DNA of 8,486 bases from Candidatus Aminicenantota bacterium (lineage in GTDB: Bacteria; Acidobacteriota; Aminicenantia; Aminicenantales; Aminicenantaceae), in contig DAOUYU010000069.1 of the NCBI GenBank assembly GCA_030673995.1, positions 1 to 8,486 on the forward strand, given 5' to 3'. A program made the translations under genes and the position numbers. Position 1 is the first letter of the stretch. The number at the start of each line of letters is the position of its first letter. The notes below the pieces were generated by a model, which worked only from the letters and a program-made list of their open reading frames with translations, ran no database searches and was not told the DNA's origin. Below are positions 1 to 6,221 of this stretch, piece by piece.

Positions 1-243
1 CGGATATCTTTCTGCTGCAGGATCAGATGAGGCATATGTATATTTTACCGTTTATCATAATTTTTTTCACTATTAAAAAAAGGAGAGAAATAGGGATAGT
101 CCTATTTTGAAATTTTTTCTAAATAAAAAAAATAAGGATCAACTGCCGAAAAGTTAACACAAATGGGATAGGAGCCAAAAATAATATAAGAGACTATAAT
201 TGAGCTGTTATCCTTAATTTAGCTGTTTTCCTTGATCCGTTTC
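1..243. other. Left-edge region without a confident gene
   Basis: This stretch is AT-rich and holds no confident gene. A 24-residue open stretch in frame 2 ends at TAA 74-76 and could be the tail of a plus-strand gene cut by the window edge, but it is too short to judge. A small inverted repeat, AAATAGG (88-94) with CCTATTT (101-107), is followed by a T run (113-118), so it could be a weak terminator for such a gene. An imperfect 16-bp direct repeat (AGCTGTTATCCTTAAT at 203-218, AGCTGTTTTCCTTGAT at 221-236, two mismatches) lies just before the first repeat element. Confidence 0.4.
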
Positions 244-354
244 GTCATTCCCGCGAAGGCGGGAATCCAGAGATATCTAGATAAGAGTCTTTTGTATTTC
301 TGGTTTCCCGCTTCAGCGGGAACAAGCCTGGATTCCTGCTTCCGCAGGAATGAC
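244..354. repeat. 111-bp MITE/REP-like element of three hairpins
   Basis: The two ends form a 27-bp imperfect terminal inverted repeat (244-270 against 328-354, 23 of 27 matching). Each end is itself a hairpin. The left one has stem ATTCCCGC/GCGGGAAT with loop GAAG (247-266). The right one has stem ATTCCTGC/GCAGGAAT with loop TTCC (332-351). A third hairpin, TTCCCGC/GCGGGAA (305-322), sits between them. The C-to-T and G-to-A differences between the ends are paired, so both stems stay intact. The ATTCCC-N8-GGGAAT core resembles the Neisseria dRS3 repeat and REP sequences mobilised by RAYT transposases; homology to either is inference. No transposase is present in the window. Confidence 0.8.
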
Positions 355-375
355 ATTTTGTAAAACAGGAATTAA

Positions 376-482
376 AAAGGGGGTCAAATCTTTATCATTG
401 GCAATATTAGGCAATATTAACGAATCATCGGGTAGAGTTAAACGTTAAAAGGTTTGCCATAAATAAAGAGTTGACCCCCTTT
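376..482. repeat. 107-bp MITE-like element with 29-bp terminal inverted repeats
   Basis: The left end (376-404) and the reverse complement of the right end (454-482) match at 25 of 29 positions, including a perfect outer 12 bp, AAAGGGGGTCAA. The interior has a perfect 10-bp tandem duplication, GGCAATATTA at 400-409 and 410-419. No coding potential is seen. The element ends 26 bp beyond the DUF5916 stop codon, so read as minus-strand RNA it can fold into a long hairpin and might stop or stabilise that transcript. GGGGTCAA-type ends are common on small non-autonomous elements, but which family mobilises this one is not visible here. Confidence 0.75.
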
Positions 483-508
483 ATGACCTGAGAAGGGAAA
501 TTATGGAG

Positions 509-2725
509 CTAAAATCGCCATAGATAGCTGGCTTTGAAGAAAAAGCTGCGCCTCGTGTTGAACATGTCACCCTCGCCATAAACCCAATCGTTTTCCTGCC
601 ATCTCCTCTTTTCGTACAGGCCGCCGTATCCCATGTGAAGGACTGTTCCAGGAATAAAAGTGAATGAAGCCAAAAAGTCTGTGAGCATCCTTTTCTGGAA
701 GCTGTCGTACTGGATGAGGGCACGGATAAAAAGGTATTTGTTGAACTGATAGGTGATGCGGGAGTAGATGATGTTTACGTCATAGATACTTTCATTATCT
801 CTTTTTAAATCGGTGCGATAAAAACTGAAGTACTGGCTGAGTTTACTGTTAGGTTGAAGAGTAAAGCTAAAATTCACCTGATAACCTTCCCCTTTAAAAG
901 GAGGATCAGCCGGATAATAGATCTGTTCCCCCAGTGTGAATCCGCTCCCTAAGCGAAGCCACTTTGTGATCTGAATACCGCCGCCGATATTAAATTCAGA
1001 GATATGAAATGCCTGGCCATTCCAGCTCTCAGTCCTTTGGATGTAATTTATTCCTAATTGCCCCTGTTTTGTAAAGCTGAAATCCACAGCTATTCTGAAG
1101 AAATCATCATTCATATTGGTATTGTTGTCATGGAGATATTGGTAAGTGAGCTGCGGATTGATTCTTTTTAGCCAGGATATCTTTTCAGGATTCGGATAAA
1201 AACTGGGACTGAACCATACCCATGCTTCATCGATGCCTGTCCGCGTCAAGAAAGCCGAATTCATCCGGAAGTCTTTTCCGATGTGCTCATAGGCTGCCGC
1301 TATTCCTAGGGCTTTAGTGAAGTAAGAATATGTAAGATTGTAGTCCTGACTGCCTGTCGAAGATTCCTCTTCTGACTCTCTGGAAAAGGACTGGAGGAAG
1401 GACGCCTGCACCTGATGTTTCTTGAAGAATCTGTAACTGAGGTCTACTCCGGCCACCCGGTTGAATCCGCCTGAAAATTCCCTGCCGCTGTAGAGAGCGC
1501 CGATGTAGTTGTCTCCTTTAATGCTGTGCTTCCCTCTTGCAATCGTGAAGAAAGCTTTCTTCCCCAAGTAAGGATTTTCTCCTGAATCCCATGCTAAGCC
1601 AGGCCATTCATCGCTTGCTGAAAGTACACCTATGGCTGTTTTTCCCACTGTTCCAGTCAATTTAGCACCCCATAAGGGATCAACAATCCGGCGTGTGTGA
1701 ACAGGCGTGTTGAAATAGCCATGGCCTATGGTAAAAAAATCGAAAATATCTGTTCCTTCCATGAAGAAAGGGCGCTTTTCACTGTAGAATATAGGATACC
1801 TGCGATTGACTTCTACCTGAAAGACATCACTTTCCACCTGACTGAAGTCAGGATTTACTGTAATATCAGCCGTAATGGAGGATGTGATTCCGTATTTAAA
1901 TCCAATGCCGATACCCTGGAAGGTGTCGCTTTTGCCCCATTCCTGAGGACTGTTTCTTTCGTTATTTCTCCCAAAAGTCACGTTCGGGAGTATTTCCAGG
2001 TTAAGCGGACTCTTGAGGTCTTTAAAGACCACGGTTGTATGGATGTTAAATAGGCCATGTCCCGGCTTTAAGTCGGGCCAGGAACCGCTCATACCTAAAC
2101 GGCTGATTCTCCTCCAGAAGAGGATTCCCATCTTGACCTCTTTACCGCTTTTAAACCGGATGCTTCTAAGGGGAATACATATCTCAACCTGGTAGCCTTC
2201 ATCCGTTATCTGTCCTGCACTCTCCCAGACAAAGTCCGGCGAGATGGCTTCTCCACTCACCGCTGAGTTCAGGATATCTCCCTGGATGCCATTTGGATTG
2301 CAGAAAAGATCATAGGCCATCTGTTTGTTGCCTAATGCGTCAAGAGACAGTCCCACCCAATCGTCGGAAAAAATATTATCCCTCCTTGTGATAGAGGTTT
2401 TGATTTTCTCTGGTTCTGTATCATAACATTTGAAGGCAAAATAAAGGTTTTTATTGTCATAGGCCAGCCAAACTACCGTTTTTTGTGGGAGGATTTCGCC
2501 ATAGAGCGGATTATAGGTGATAAAATCTTTACTGAGGGAGTGTAGCCCCCAGATTTCATCATCGAGCTTCCCATCGATCTTAGGGGGATTCGGAGCGAAT
2601 TGAGGATTGAGAACATCCGGACTGTTCCCATCATCAGGCTTAGCAAGCGTGTCAGCCAATGACGAGGCTACAAATATTAATATCCCGAATAAGATAATAA
2701 AGCAATTCATCAGCTTTCTTTTCAT
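509..2725 (-). CDS. CBM9-like/DUF5916 outer-membrane protein
   Basis: This 738-residue protein probably sits in the outer membrane; its biochemical role is unknown. Residues 1-24 are a signal peptide (MKRK, hydrophobic core, cleavage likely after SSLA). Residues about 42-235 look like a CBM9-type carbohydrate-binding-like beta sandwich (PPKIDGKLDDEIW near 48-59; DDWVGLSLD near 121-129). The rest matches DUF5916, with the hallmark stretch NPDFSQVESD (291-300) and SEKRPFFMEG (315-324). Many alternating aromatic strands follow, and the last residues, KASYLWRF, end in Phe as expected of a beta-barrel for BAM recognition. The length is ordinary for the family. The ATG start has only a weak A-rich upstream AAAGAA. 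It stands alone, separated from the next minus-strand gene by a repeat-laden 216-nt gap. DUF5916 assignment is confident; the barrel is inference from strand pattern. Confidence 0.9.
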   Translation of the reverse strand: MKRKLMNCFIILFGILIFVASSLADTLAKPDDGNSPDVLNPQFAPNPPKIDGKLDDEIWGLHSLSKDFITYNPLYGEILPQKTVVWLAYDNKNLYFAFKCYDTEPEKIKTSITRRDNIFSDDWVGLSLDALGNKQMAYDLFCNPNGIQGDILNSAVSGEAISPDFVWESAGQITDEGYQVEICIPLRSIRFKSGKEVKMGILFWRRISRLGMSGSWPDLKPGHGLFNIHTTVVFKDLKSPLNLEILPNVTFGRNNERNSPQEWGKSDTFQGIGIGFKYGITSSITADITVNPDFSQVESDVFQVEVNRRYPIFYSEKRPFFMEGTDIFDFFTIGHGYFNTPVHTRRIVDPLWGAKLTGTVGKTAIGVLSASDEWPGLAWDSGENPYLGKKAFFTIARGKHSIKGDNYIGALYSGREFSGGFNRVAGVDLSYRFFKKHQVQASFLQSFSRESEEESSTGSQDYNLTYSYFTKALGIAAAYEHIGKDFRMNSAFLTRTGIDEAWVWFSPSFYPNPEKISWLKRINPQLTYQYLHDNNTNMNDDFFRIAVDFSFTKQGQLGINYIQRTESWNGQAFHISEFNIGGGIQITKWLRLGSGFTLGEQIYYPADPPFKGEGYQVNFSFTLQPNSKLSQYFSFYRTDLKRDNESIYDVNIIYSRITYQFNKYLFIRALIQYDSFQKRMLTDFLASFTFIPGTVLHMGYGGLYEKRRWQENDWVYGEGDMFNTRRSFFFKASYLWRF

Positions 2726-2750
2726 TTTACATTCTTTAATTTAATAAGAC

Positions 2751-2840
2751 GTAAAATAAGAGAAAAGGTTATATTTTTTTAAAAAAAATATTGATTCAAT
2801 TGTGATAGAAGTAAAAATAATGGAAAAGGTTGATATTTTT
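2751..2840. repeat. 60-bp-spaced direct repeat upstream of the DUF5916 gene
   Basis: Two near-identical blocks lie in the 5' region of the minus-strand DUF5916 gene. Block A (from 2751) reads GTAAAATAAGAGAAAAGGTT followed by ATATTTTT. Block B (from 2811) reads GTAAAAATAATGGAAAAGG followed by TTGATATTTTT. They share most positions with two single-base indels and sit 60 bp apart, close to an integral number of helical turns. An AT palindrome (ATA, T7, A8, TAT; 2771-2791) lies between them. They may be paired regulator sites or promoter-region AT tracts. No convincing -35/-10 pair with 16-18 bp spacing was found. Confidence 0.45.
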
Positions 2841-2841
2841 G

Positions 2842-2938
2842 AATTAATTGGGGACTGTCCCCTTTTTTACCTAGATTCCCGCTTTCGCGGGAATGACAAA
2901 AAGGCAGGAATGACAAAATGAGCCAGTCCCTATTAATT
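2842..2938. repeat. 97-bp inverted-repeat element containing an ATTCCCGC hairpin
   Basis: The ends are AATTAATTGGGGACTG (2842-2857) and, in reverse complement, AATTAATAGGGACTG (2938-2924), differing by one mismatch and one indel. The left end is also a hairpin, GGGGAC/GTCCCC (2850-2862), followed by six T. Nested inside is a perfect 8-bp-stem hairpin ATTCCCGC-TTTC-GCGGGAAT (2875-2894) of the same type as the element at 244-354, then a half copy, GGCAGGAATGACA (2903-2915). The element lies three bases past the stop codon of the 2942-3835 gene and could fold as its transcription terminator or 3' stabiliser. Confidence 0.65.
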
Positions 2939-2941
2939 TTC

Positions 2942-3835
2942 TTATCTCTGCTCTGTGGTCACTTCAAAGATATTGAGCATAGCACTATAACTCGACTCCA
3001 GACGGCTTCGGTAAGGCTCCAGTGACGTTTTCAGAATATCAGGCAGCCCGTCCTCCCATGGCAGCCGGTAGCGGTCAGATTCCATAGCCTCGATCTCTGC
3101 AGCGAGGACCGTTCGCCACTTCTCTTTGGCTCTGGAGACATCCCCTTCTGTTAACCTTTTGTACTGGTTTTGAAGCATGGGAAAAATCTGACGGTGTACC
3201 CTCCTGAGCATAACGTCCATCCGATCTTCCTGAGTTTCACGGCGTCTCCTCATAGATATGATTCTTCCTCCATCCGCCTGATCCTGAACTCTAAAGGGAG
3301 GGCCGTCTGTAGGTGACTTGCTGAGCAAGGAATAGTAGGACATCACATAGATATAGTAGTACTCCCCCATTCCCATGTCGTTATCAAGAAGAGCTTGATT
3401 TCGGCTTCTGTAGAATTCTGCTATTTGTGTTGCAAAACTGAGTCCTGTTTTTATCTTTGCAAAAAGATTCGGGGACGGTTCTTCTTTGTCTCGGTCTGTC
3501 TGTTCCATTTCTGAGAGAATATTTATAGATCTTTCCATCTCCTCCATAGCAGGGACCATGGAACTCCGGACCGCCAGAAAGATCTCTATTCGTGCCGGCC
3601 TGATAGCGCCTTCAGGATCAGGGCAAAATTCCCTGGTCTTTCCATAACGTTCTGTCAAGGTATCCATTAGGGTCTCAGTCTCTTTAAAATCCTTTACGAT
3701 GTCTTTGATAAAGAAATAGCCTGCTGTTCCGAGAATGACTAGTACAACGATCACCACACCACACCCAATGCCGCAGCCTATAAGCCATTTTTTAGTCGTG
3801 CTGGATTTAGTGGAATGTACATCCTGAATCTCCAT
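2942..3835 (-). CDS. Single-pass membrane protein of unknown function
   Basis: I do not recognise this 297-residue protein. A short polar, Lys-rich N-terminus (1-16) precedes one transmembrane helix at about 17-43 (WLIGCGIGCGVVIVVLVILG, glycine- and cysteine-rich). A mostly helical, charged domain follows, which should lie outside the cytoplasm by the positive-inside rule. Visible marks are a conserved-looking FCPDPEGAIRPARIEIF segment (70-86), a basic patch SMRRRRETQEDR, and Tyr-rich GEYYYIYVMSYYSLL. No catalytic motif is apparent. The start is supported by AGGAG six nucleotides upstream of the ATG. It lies 121 nt downstream of the methyltransferase gene on the same strand and may be co-transcribed, although a candidate promoter lies between them. 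Confidence 0.8.
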   Translation of the reverse strand: MEIQDVHSTKSSTTKKWLIGCGIGCGVVIVVLVILGTAGYFFIKDIVKDFKETETLMDTLTERYGKTREFCPDPEGAIRPARIEIFLAVRSSMVPAMEEMERSINILSEMEQTDRDKEEPSPNLFAKIKTGLSFATQIAEFYRSRNQALLDNDMGMGEYYYIYVMSYYSLLSKSPTDGPPFRVQDQADGGRIISMRRRRETQEDRMDVMLRRVHRQIFPMLQNQYKRLTEGDVSRAKEKWRTVLAAEIEAMESDRYRLPWEDGLPDILKTSLEPYRSRLESSYSAMLNIFEVTTEQR

Positions 3836-3858
3836 TGATCTCCTCTTTGCTTGATTTA

Positions 3859-3867
3859 TTTATATCA
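3859..3867 (-). promoter_or_regulatory. Candidate extended -10 promoter for the 2942-3835 gene
   Basis: On the minus strand, TGATATAAA matches an extended -10 (TGn followed by TATAAT-like TATAAA). A poor -35 candidate, TTTAAA, lies 17 nt upstream. It sits about 24 nt before the ATG, so the leader would be short. The same TGATATAA string appears in the stronger promoter at 6953-6981. Predicted from sequence alone. Confidence 0.35.
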
Positions 3868-3956
3868 GGCTAACAAGCTTTTTTAAAAGCCAGAACCTGC
3901 AGAATGACTTTTCGCCTGGACTCTTAATGTTTTTTTTCTGCAAAGGAAGCACCTCC

Positions 3957-4928
3957 CTACTTCTGGTAGAGGTAAATGTAGTGTTCCTCGCCTTGTACAT
4001 CCAGGATCGAAAAAAAGTCGATCTCCTTATGTTCCCAGCCTGGGATGCTGTAATTGTGAGAGACAACATACACGCCTGCTTTGAGTTTTTTCTCCAGTTC
4101 GGGGCGCAGCAGTTCGTTGGATTTTGTCAACAGATACAGGGTGACAACCGTTGCTTTTGAAATATCGGCCTTCATAGCATCCTCAAGTCGAAATTCGACA
4201 AGATGCTCAACGCCAGCCTCTCTGGCGTCTGCCGTAGATTCCTCTATCCGTTGAGGATCGATGTCGATACCAACCCCGTGTGCGCCATGCTTTTTTGCCG
4301 CCGTGATCACGATCCGGCCGTCGCCACAGCCGAGATCGAATACAATATCGTTCTTATCCACCTTGGCCATTTCGAGCATCTTCTCGACAATAATCATCGG
4401 AGTCGGTACAAAGGGCGCCAGATCCTCTGTATCCTGCCTTCCATGGGAACCATCGTAAAGTTCCAATTCATCGTTTTCATCGTAGCGGAATGTGTACGGT
4501 TTCCCTGTGTCGAGCCAGTATAATGTTTCCCTTCCATTTCGGTGGAAGACAATGGCCATTTCAATCCCACCAGAAAGGCGGTCGATATCTTGTGGCGCGA
4601 GAGTTTTTTCCACCGAATTTCTATCGGAACCGAGCGGCTTAAGGATGTATGTAACAGGCACACCGGTCATATTACGGATCGTTATCTCTTTTTTCTGGGG
4701 AGCGAGTGTAAAAGCCGCCAAATCCGCAGAAAGGTCCACCTTGGAATCTTCAGAAGGATTACCCGCGGCATCCGTAGAAGGATTGTCCTTGGCATCTGTA
4801 GAAGGATTGTCCTTTAACTCTGAAGAAAGGTTCTCCTTGGAACCTGAGGTGCCGAACTTCAAATATAAGGCTGTACCGCCTATGCAGATCAGAACCACCA
4901 CCAATGCAATTATAATCCTGCGTTGCAT
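3957..4928 (-). CDS. Membrane-anchored class I SAM-dependent methyltransferase
   Basis: The predicted product has 323 residues and transfers methyl groups from S-adenosylmethionine to an unknown substrate. In order it has MQRR and one transmembrane helix or uncleaved signal (about 5-23), a low-complexity linker of five octapeptides (30-69), a small beta-rich region (about 77-160), and a Rossmann methyltransferase domain (about 172-323). The latter shows PFVPTP (172-177), motif I DLGCGDG (198-204), the acidic GIDIDP (220-225) that should bind the ribose, Asp250 in LEDAM, ATVVTLYLL (259-267) and VSHNYSIPGW (289-298). This pattern resembles the FAM173/ATPSCKMT-like lysine methyltransferase group, which suggests but does not prove a protein substrate. 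The start at 4928 is preferred over the in-frame ATG at 4934 because AGGAG lies 7 nt from it but only 1 nt from the other. Confidence 0.85.
   Translation of the reverse strand: MQRRIIIALVVVLICIGGTALYLKFGTSGSKENLSSELKDNPSTDAKDNPSTDAAGNPSEDSKVDLSADLAAFTLAPQKKEITIRNMTGVPVTYILKPLGSDRNSVEKTLAPQDIDRLSGGIEMAIVFHRNGRETLYWLDTGKPYTFRYDENDELELYDGSHGRQDTEDLAPFVPTPMIIVEKMLEMAKVDKNDIVFDLGCGDGRIVITAAKKHGAHGVGIDIDPQRIEESTADAREAGVEHLVEFRLEDAMKADISKATVVTLYLLTKSNELLRPELEKKLKAGVYVVSHNYSIPGWEHKEIDFFSILDVQGEEHYIYLYQK
4722..4841 (-). repeat. Five tandem 24-bp coding repeats (octapeptide linker)
   Basis: Read on the minus strand, five consecutive 24-bp units encode SKENLSSE, LKDNPSTD, AKDNPSTD, AAGNPSED and SKVDLSAD. 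The second and third are nearly identical in DNA, which points to recent slippage or unequal exchange; the outer units have diverged. The encoded Ser/Asp/Pro-rich stretch directly follows the membrane segment of the methyltransferase and looks like a flexible spacer. Confidence 0.9.
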
Positions 4929-4935
4929 GTTCATT

Positions 4936-4940
4936 CTCCT
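4936..4940 (-). promoter_or_regulatory. Ribosome-binding site that decides the methyltransferase start
   Basis: AGGAG on the minus strand is 1 nt from the first in-frame ATG (4934-4932) and 7 nt from the second (4928-4926). Normal Shine-Dalgarno spacing favours the second, giving a protein two residues shorter that begins MQRR. Confidence 0.7.
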
Positions 4941-5015
4941 TTTTGTAACTTCAATAATTTAGGTAAATTAACTTTATTATTTTGCCACAGCTCTTTTCAT
5001 TTATCTATATAAATT

Positions 5016-5080
5016 TTAGATTAGATAAGATTAGATAGGGGAAGATTAGATATAGATAGGTTAGATAGGTTAGATAGGGG
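5016..5080. repeat. TTAGATAGG short tandem array
   Basis: This is an irregular run of TTAGATA-based units: TTAGATAAGA, TTAGATAGGGGAAGA, TTAGATATAGATAGG, TTAGATAGG, TTAGATAGG. The plus strand is purine-rich. It abuts the left end of the 240-bp element at 5077 and lies in the 5' region of the minus-strand methyltransferase gene. An AT inverted repeat, ATTTAT/ATAAAT (4999-5014), sits beside it. Function unknown; it is simple-sequence DNA that may vary in length. Confidence 0.75.
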
Positions 5081-5316
5081 ACGGGCCTCGCTAGTCTGCT
5101 GAATTTAATATAATTATGGAAAATACACACTTAAATTATGGCCTTAGAGGCCAAATTTATGGGCAAAAAGAGCCTTTAAGAAATATGATTTCTTATTCTT
5201 ATCCTGTAACAGCTTAAAATGGGATTTTGGCCCTCGAAATCCTGTTTAAGTCCAAAAATCACAACATTTATTGGGCTATTATCACTGTTATCAATAAGTT
5301 GCTGCGGCCCGTCCCC
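5077..5316. mobile_element. 240-bp non-coding MITE-like element
   Basis: The termini are a perfect 11-bp inverted repeat, GGGGACGGGCC (5077-5087) with GGCCCGTCCCC (5306-5316), which continues imperfectly inward (TCGC against GCAGC). The interior has no worthwhile ORF but holds a palindrome TGGCCT-TAG-AGGCCA (5139-5153). No clear target-site duplication is visible in the immediate flanks. Size, inverted ends and lack of coding fit a non-autonomous miniature element or RAYT-associated repeat; which enzyme moves it cannot be told from this window. Confidence 0.65.
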
Positions 5317-5515
5317 TTATTTGCCTTATTGTAAAATAAACTCCCTATTAAAAAGTCTGCTTCCGCGGGAATGACAAAAAACAGGAATGACATTTTTAAA
5401 AAAAAGCATTCATTTTTTCAACTAATTTGGAGATGAGCCAAAAATGTATAATCAATACCATGGGGATGAAACTTGAAGAAACTTAGATAAAGTATCCTGA
5501 CCGGGATTAATTTTT
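5317..5515. repeat. Gene-free stretch with decayed hairpin-repeat fragments
   Basis: No gene is seen here. CTGCTTCCGCGGGAATGAC (5357-5375) is the right half of the ATTCCCGC-type hairpin with its left arm eroded, followed by CAGGAATGACA (5382-5392). The same order, hairpin then GAATGACA then CAGGAAT, occurs at 349-371 and 2891-2915. GAGCCAAAAAT (5435-5445) recurs near the left edge of the window (172-182) with loosely similar flanks. Confidence 0.55.
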
Positions 5516-6154
5516 TTATCGCCTTTTTAGTATTTCAGTCAGTTCTGCCAATACCATTGCCGTGGCACCCCAAATCTTATGCCTCTCGAAAAAATAAAAA
5601 GGGACTTCGACTTCAGCACCCTGAATAGTCCACACTTCTCTCAAGGTATTTTTTGGTTCGAGCAAGTGGTCCAAGGGAACTTCAATCACTTCAGCCACTT
5701 CATGCTTTGACGGCCGAAAATCAGGCCGCTCGTGTGCAGCAGCAACTGCCGGATATATGCAGTAATTGCTCGGAGGAATATAAAGGGGTGTCAATCCGCC
5801 CAGAACCCTGATTGACTCCGGGAGTATTCTCAGCTCTTCTTCGGCTTCCCTTAAAGCAGCCTGTTCAAAGCTTTCCCCCTCCTCCTGGCGGCCTCCCGGG
5901 AAGGAAATCTGAGCCTGGTGAGAAGCCATTCGAGCTGTCCTGCGGGTTAAAACCAGATACAGGCACCCCTTACACGGATACAGGAGAACAAGAACTCCAG
6001 CTTTGATACACGAACCTTCGACTTCCTTAATCATTTTATTGCCGGGTCTGGGATTGGTCACCATTGTCAGTTGAGCTTTCAGGCCCGGCTTTGGCCCCTT
6101 GAGTGCTTTTTCGAGAAATTGAAGAGTCTCTTCTTGGGTAAGCAAACGATTCAC
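5516..6154 (-). CDS. Nudix hydrolase, CoA-diphosphatase-like
   Basis: This 212-residue protein probably hydrolyses CoA or a related nucleotide pyrophosphate in the cytoplasm (CoA to phosphopantetheine and 3',5'-ADP in the NudL family). The Nudix box runs 88-110: Gly88, Glu94, then REAEEELRI (102-110). The metal-binding Glu103, Glu106 and Glu107 are present, but the usual box glycine is Arg109. Just before it, VLTRRTARMASHQAQISFPG (68-87) is a degenerate form of the family signature that leads into FPGG, with two expected positions replaced by Ala. IWGATAMVL (194-202) matches the C-terminal motif of CoA diphosphatases. The start is GTG, the only start after an in-frame TAA five codons upstream, with an AAAGG-type site before it. 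It follows the 6222-6845 gene by 67 nt, probably in one operon. Substrate is inference. Confidence 0.88.
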   Translation of the reverse strand: MNRLLTQEETLQFLEKALKGPKPGLKAQLTMVTNPRPGNKMIKEVEGSCIKAGVLVLLYPCKGCLYLVLTRRTARMASHQAQISFPGGRQEEGESFEQAALREAEEELRILPESIRVLGGLTPLYIPPSNYCIYPAVAAAHERPDFRPSKHEVAEVIEVPLDHLLEPKNTLREVWTIQGAEVEVPFYFFERHKIWGATAMVLAELTEILKRR

Positions 6155-6221
6155 CGCCCTTTCCGCTTATTGTCACTACGGGTGAAGCATGGCCATTACA
6201 TAAAAAAGAGCGTTCCCTTAT

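Noticed and set aside
2..76. C-terminal tail of a plus-strand gene cut by the left edge
   Set aside because: Only 24 residues with no recognisable motif; mentioned in the left-edge entry but not called as a gene.
1697..2053. 118-codon plus-strand frame
   Set aside because: Lies entirely antisense to the well-supported DUF5916 coding sequence.
2850..2868. GGGGAC/GTCCCC hairpin plus T run as a plus-strand terminator
   Set aside because: No plus-strand gene lies upstream, and the hairpin is better explained as the end of the inverted-repeat element.
4492..4962. 156-codon plus-strand frame
   Set aside because: Antisense to the methyltransferase; its Ser/Leu/Glu repeats merely mirror the octapeptide repeat.
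5016..5080. TTAGATAGG array as a CRISPR or origin iteron set
   Set aside because: Units are short, contiguous and irregular with no spacers, and there is no replication gene nearby.
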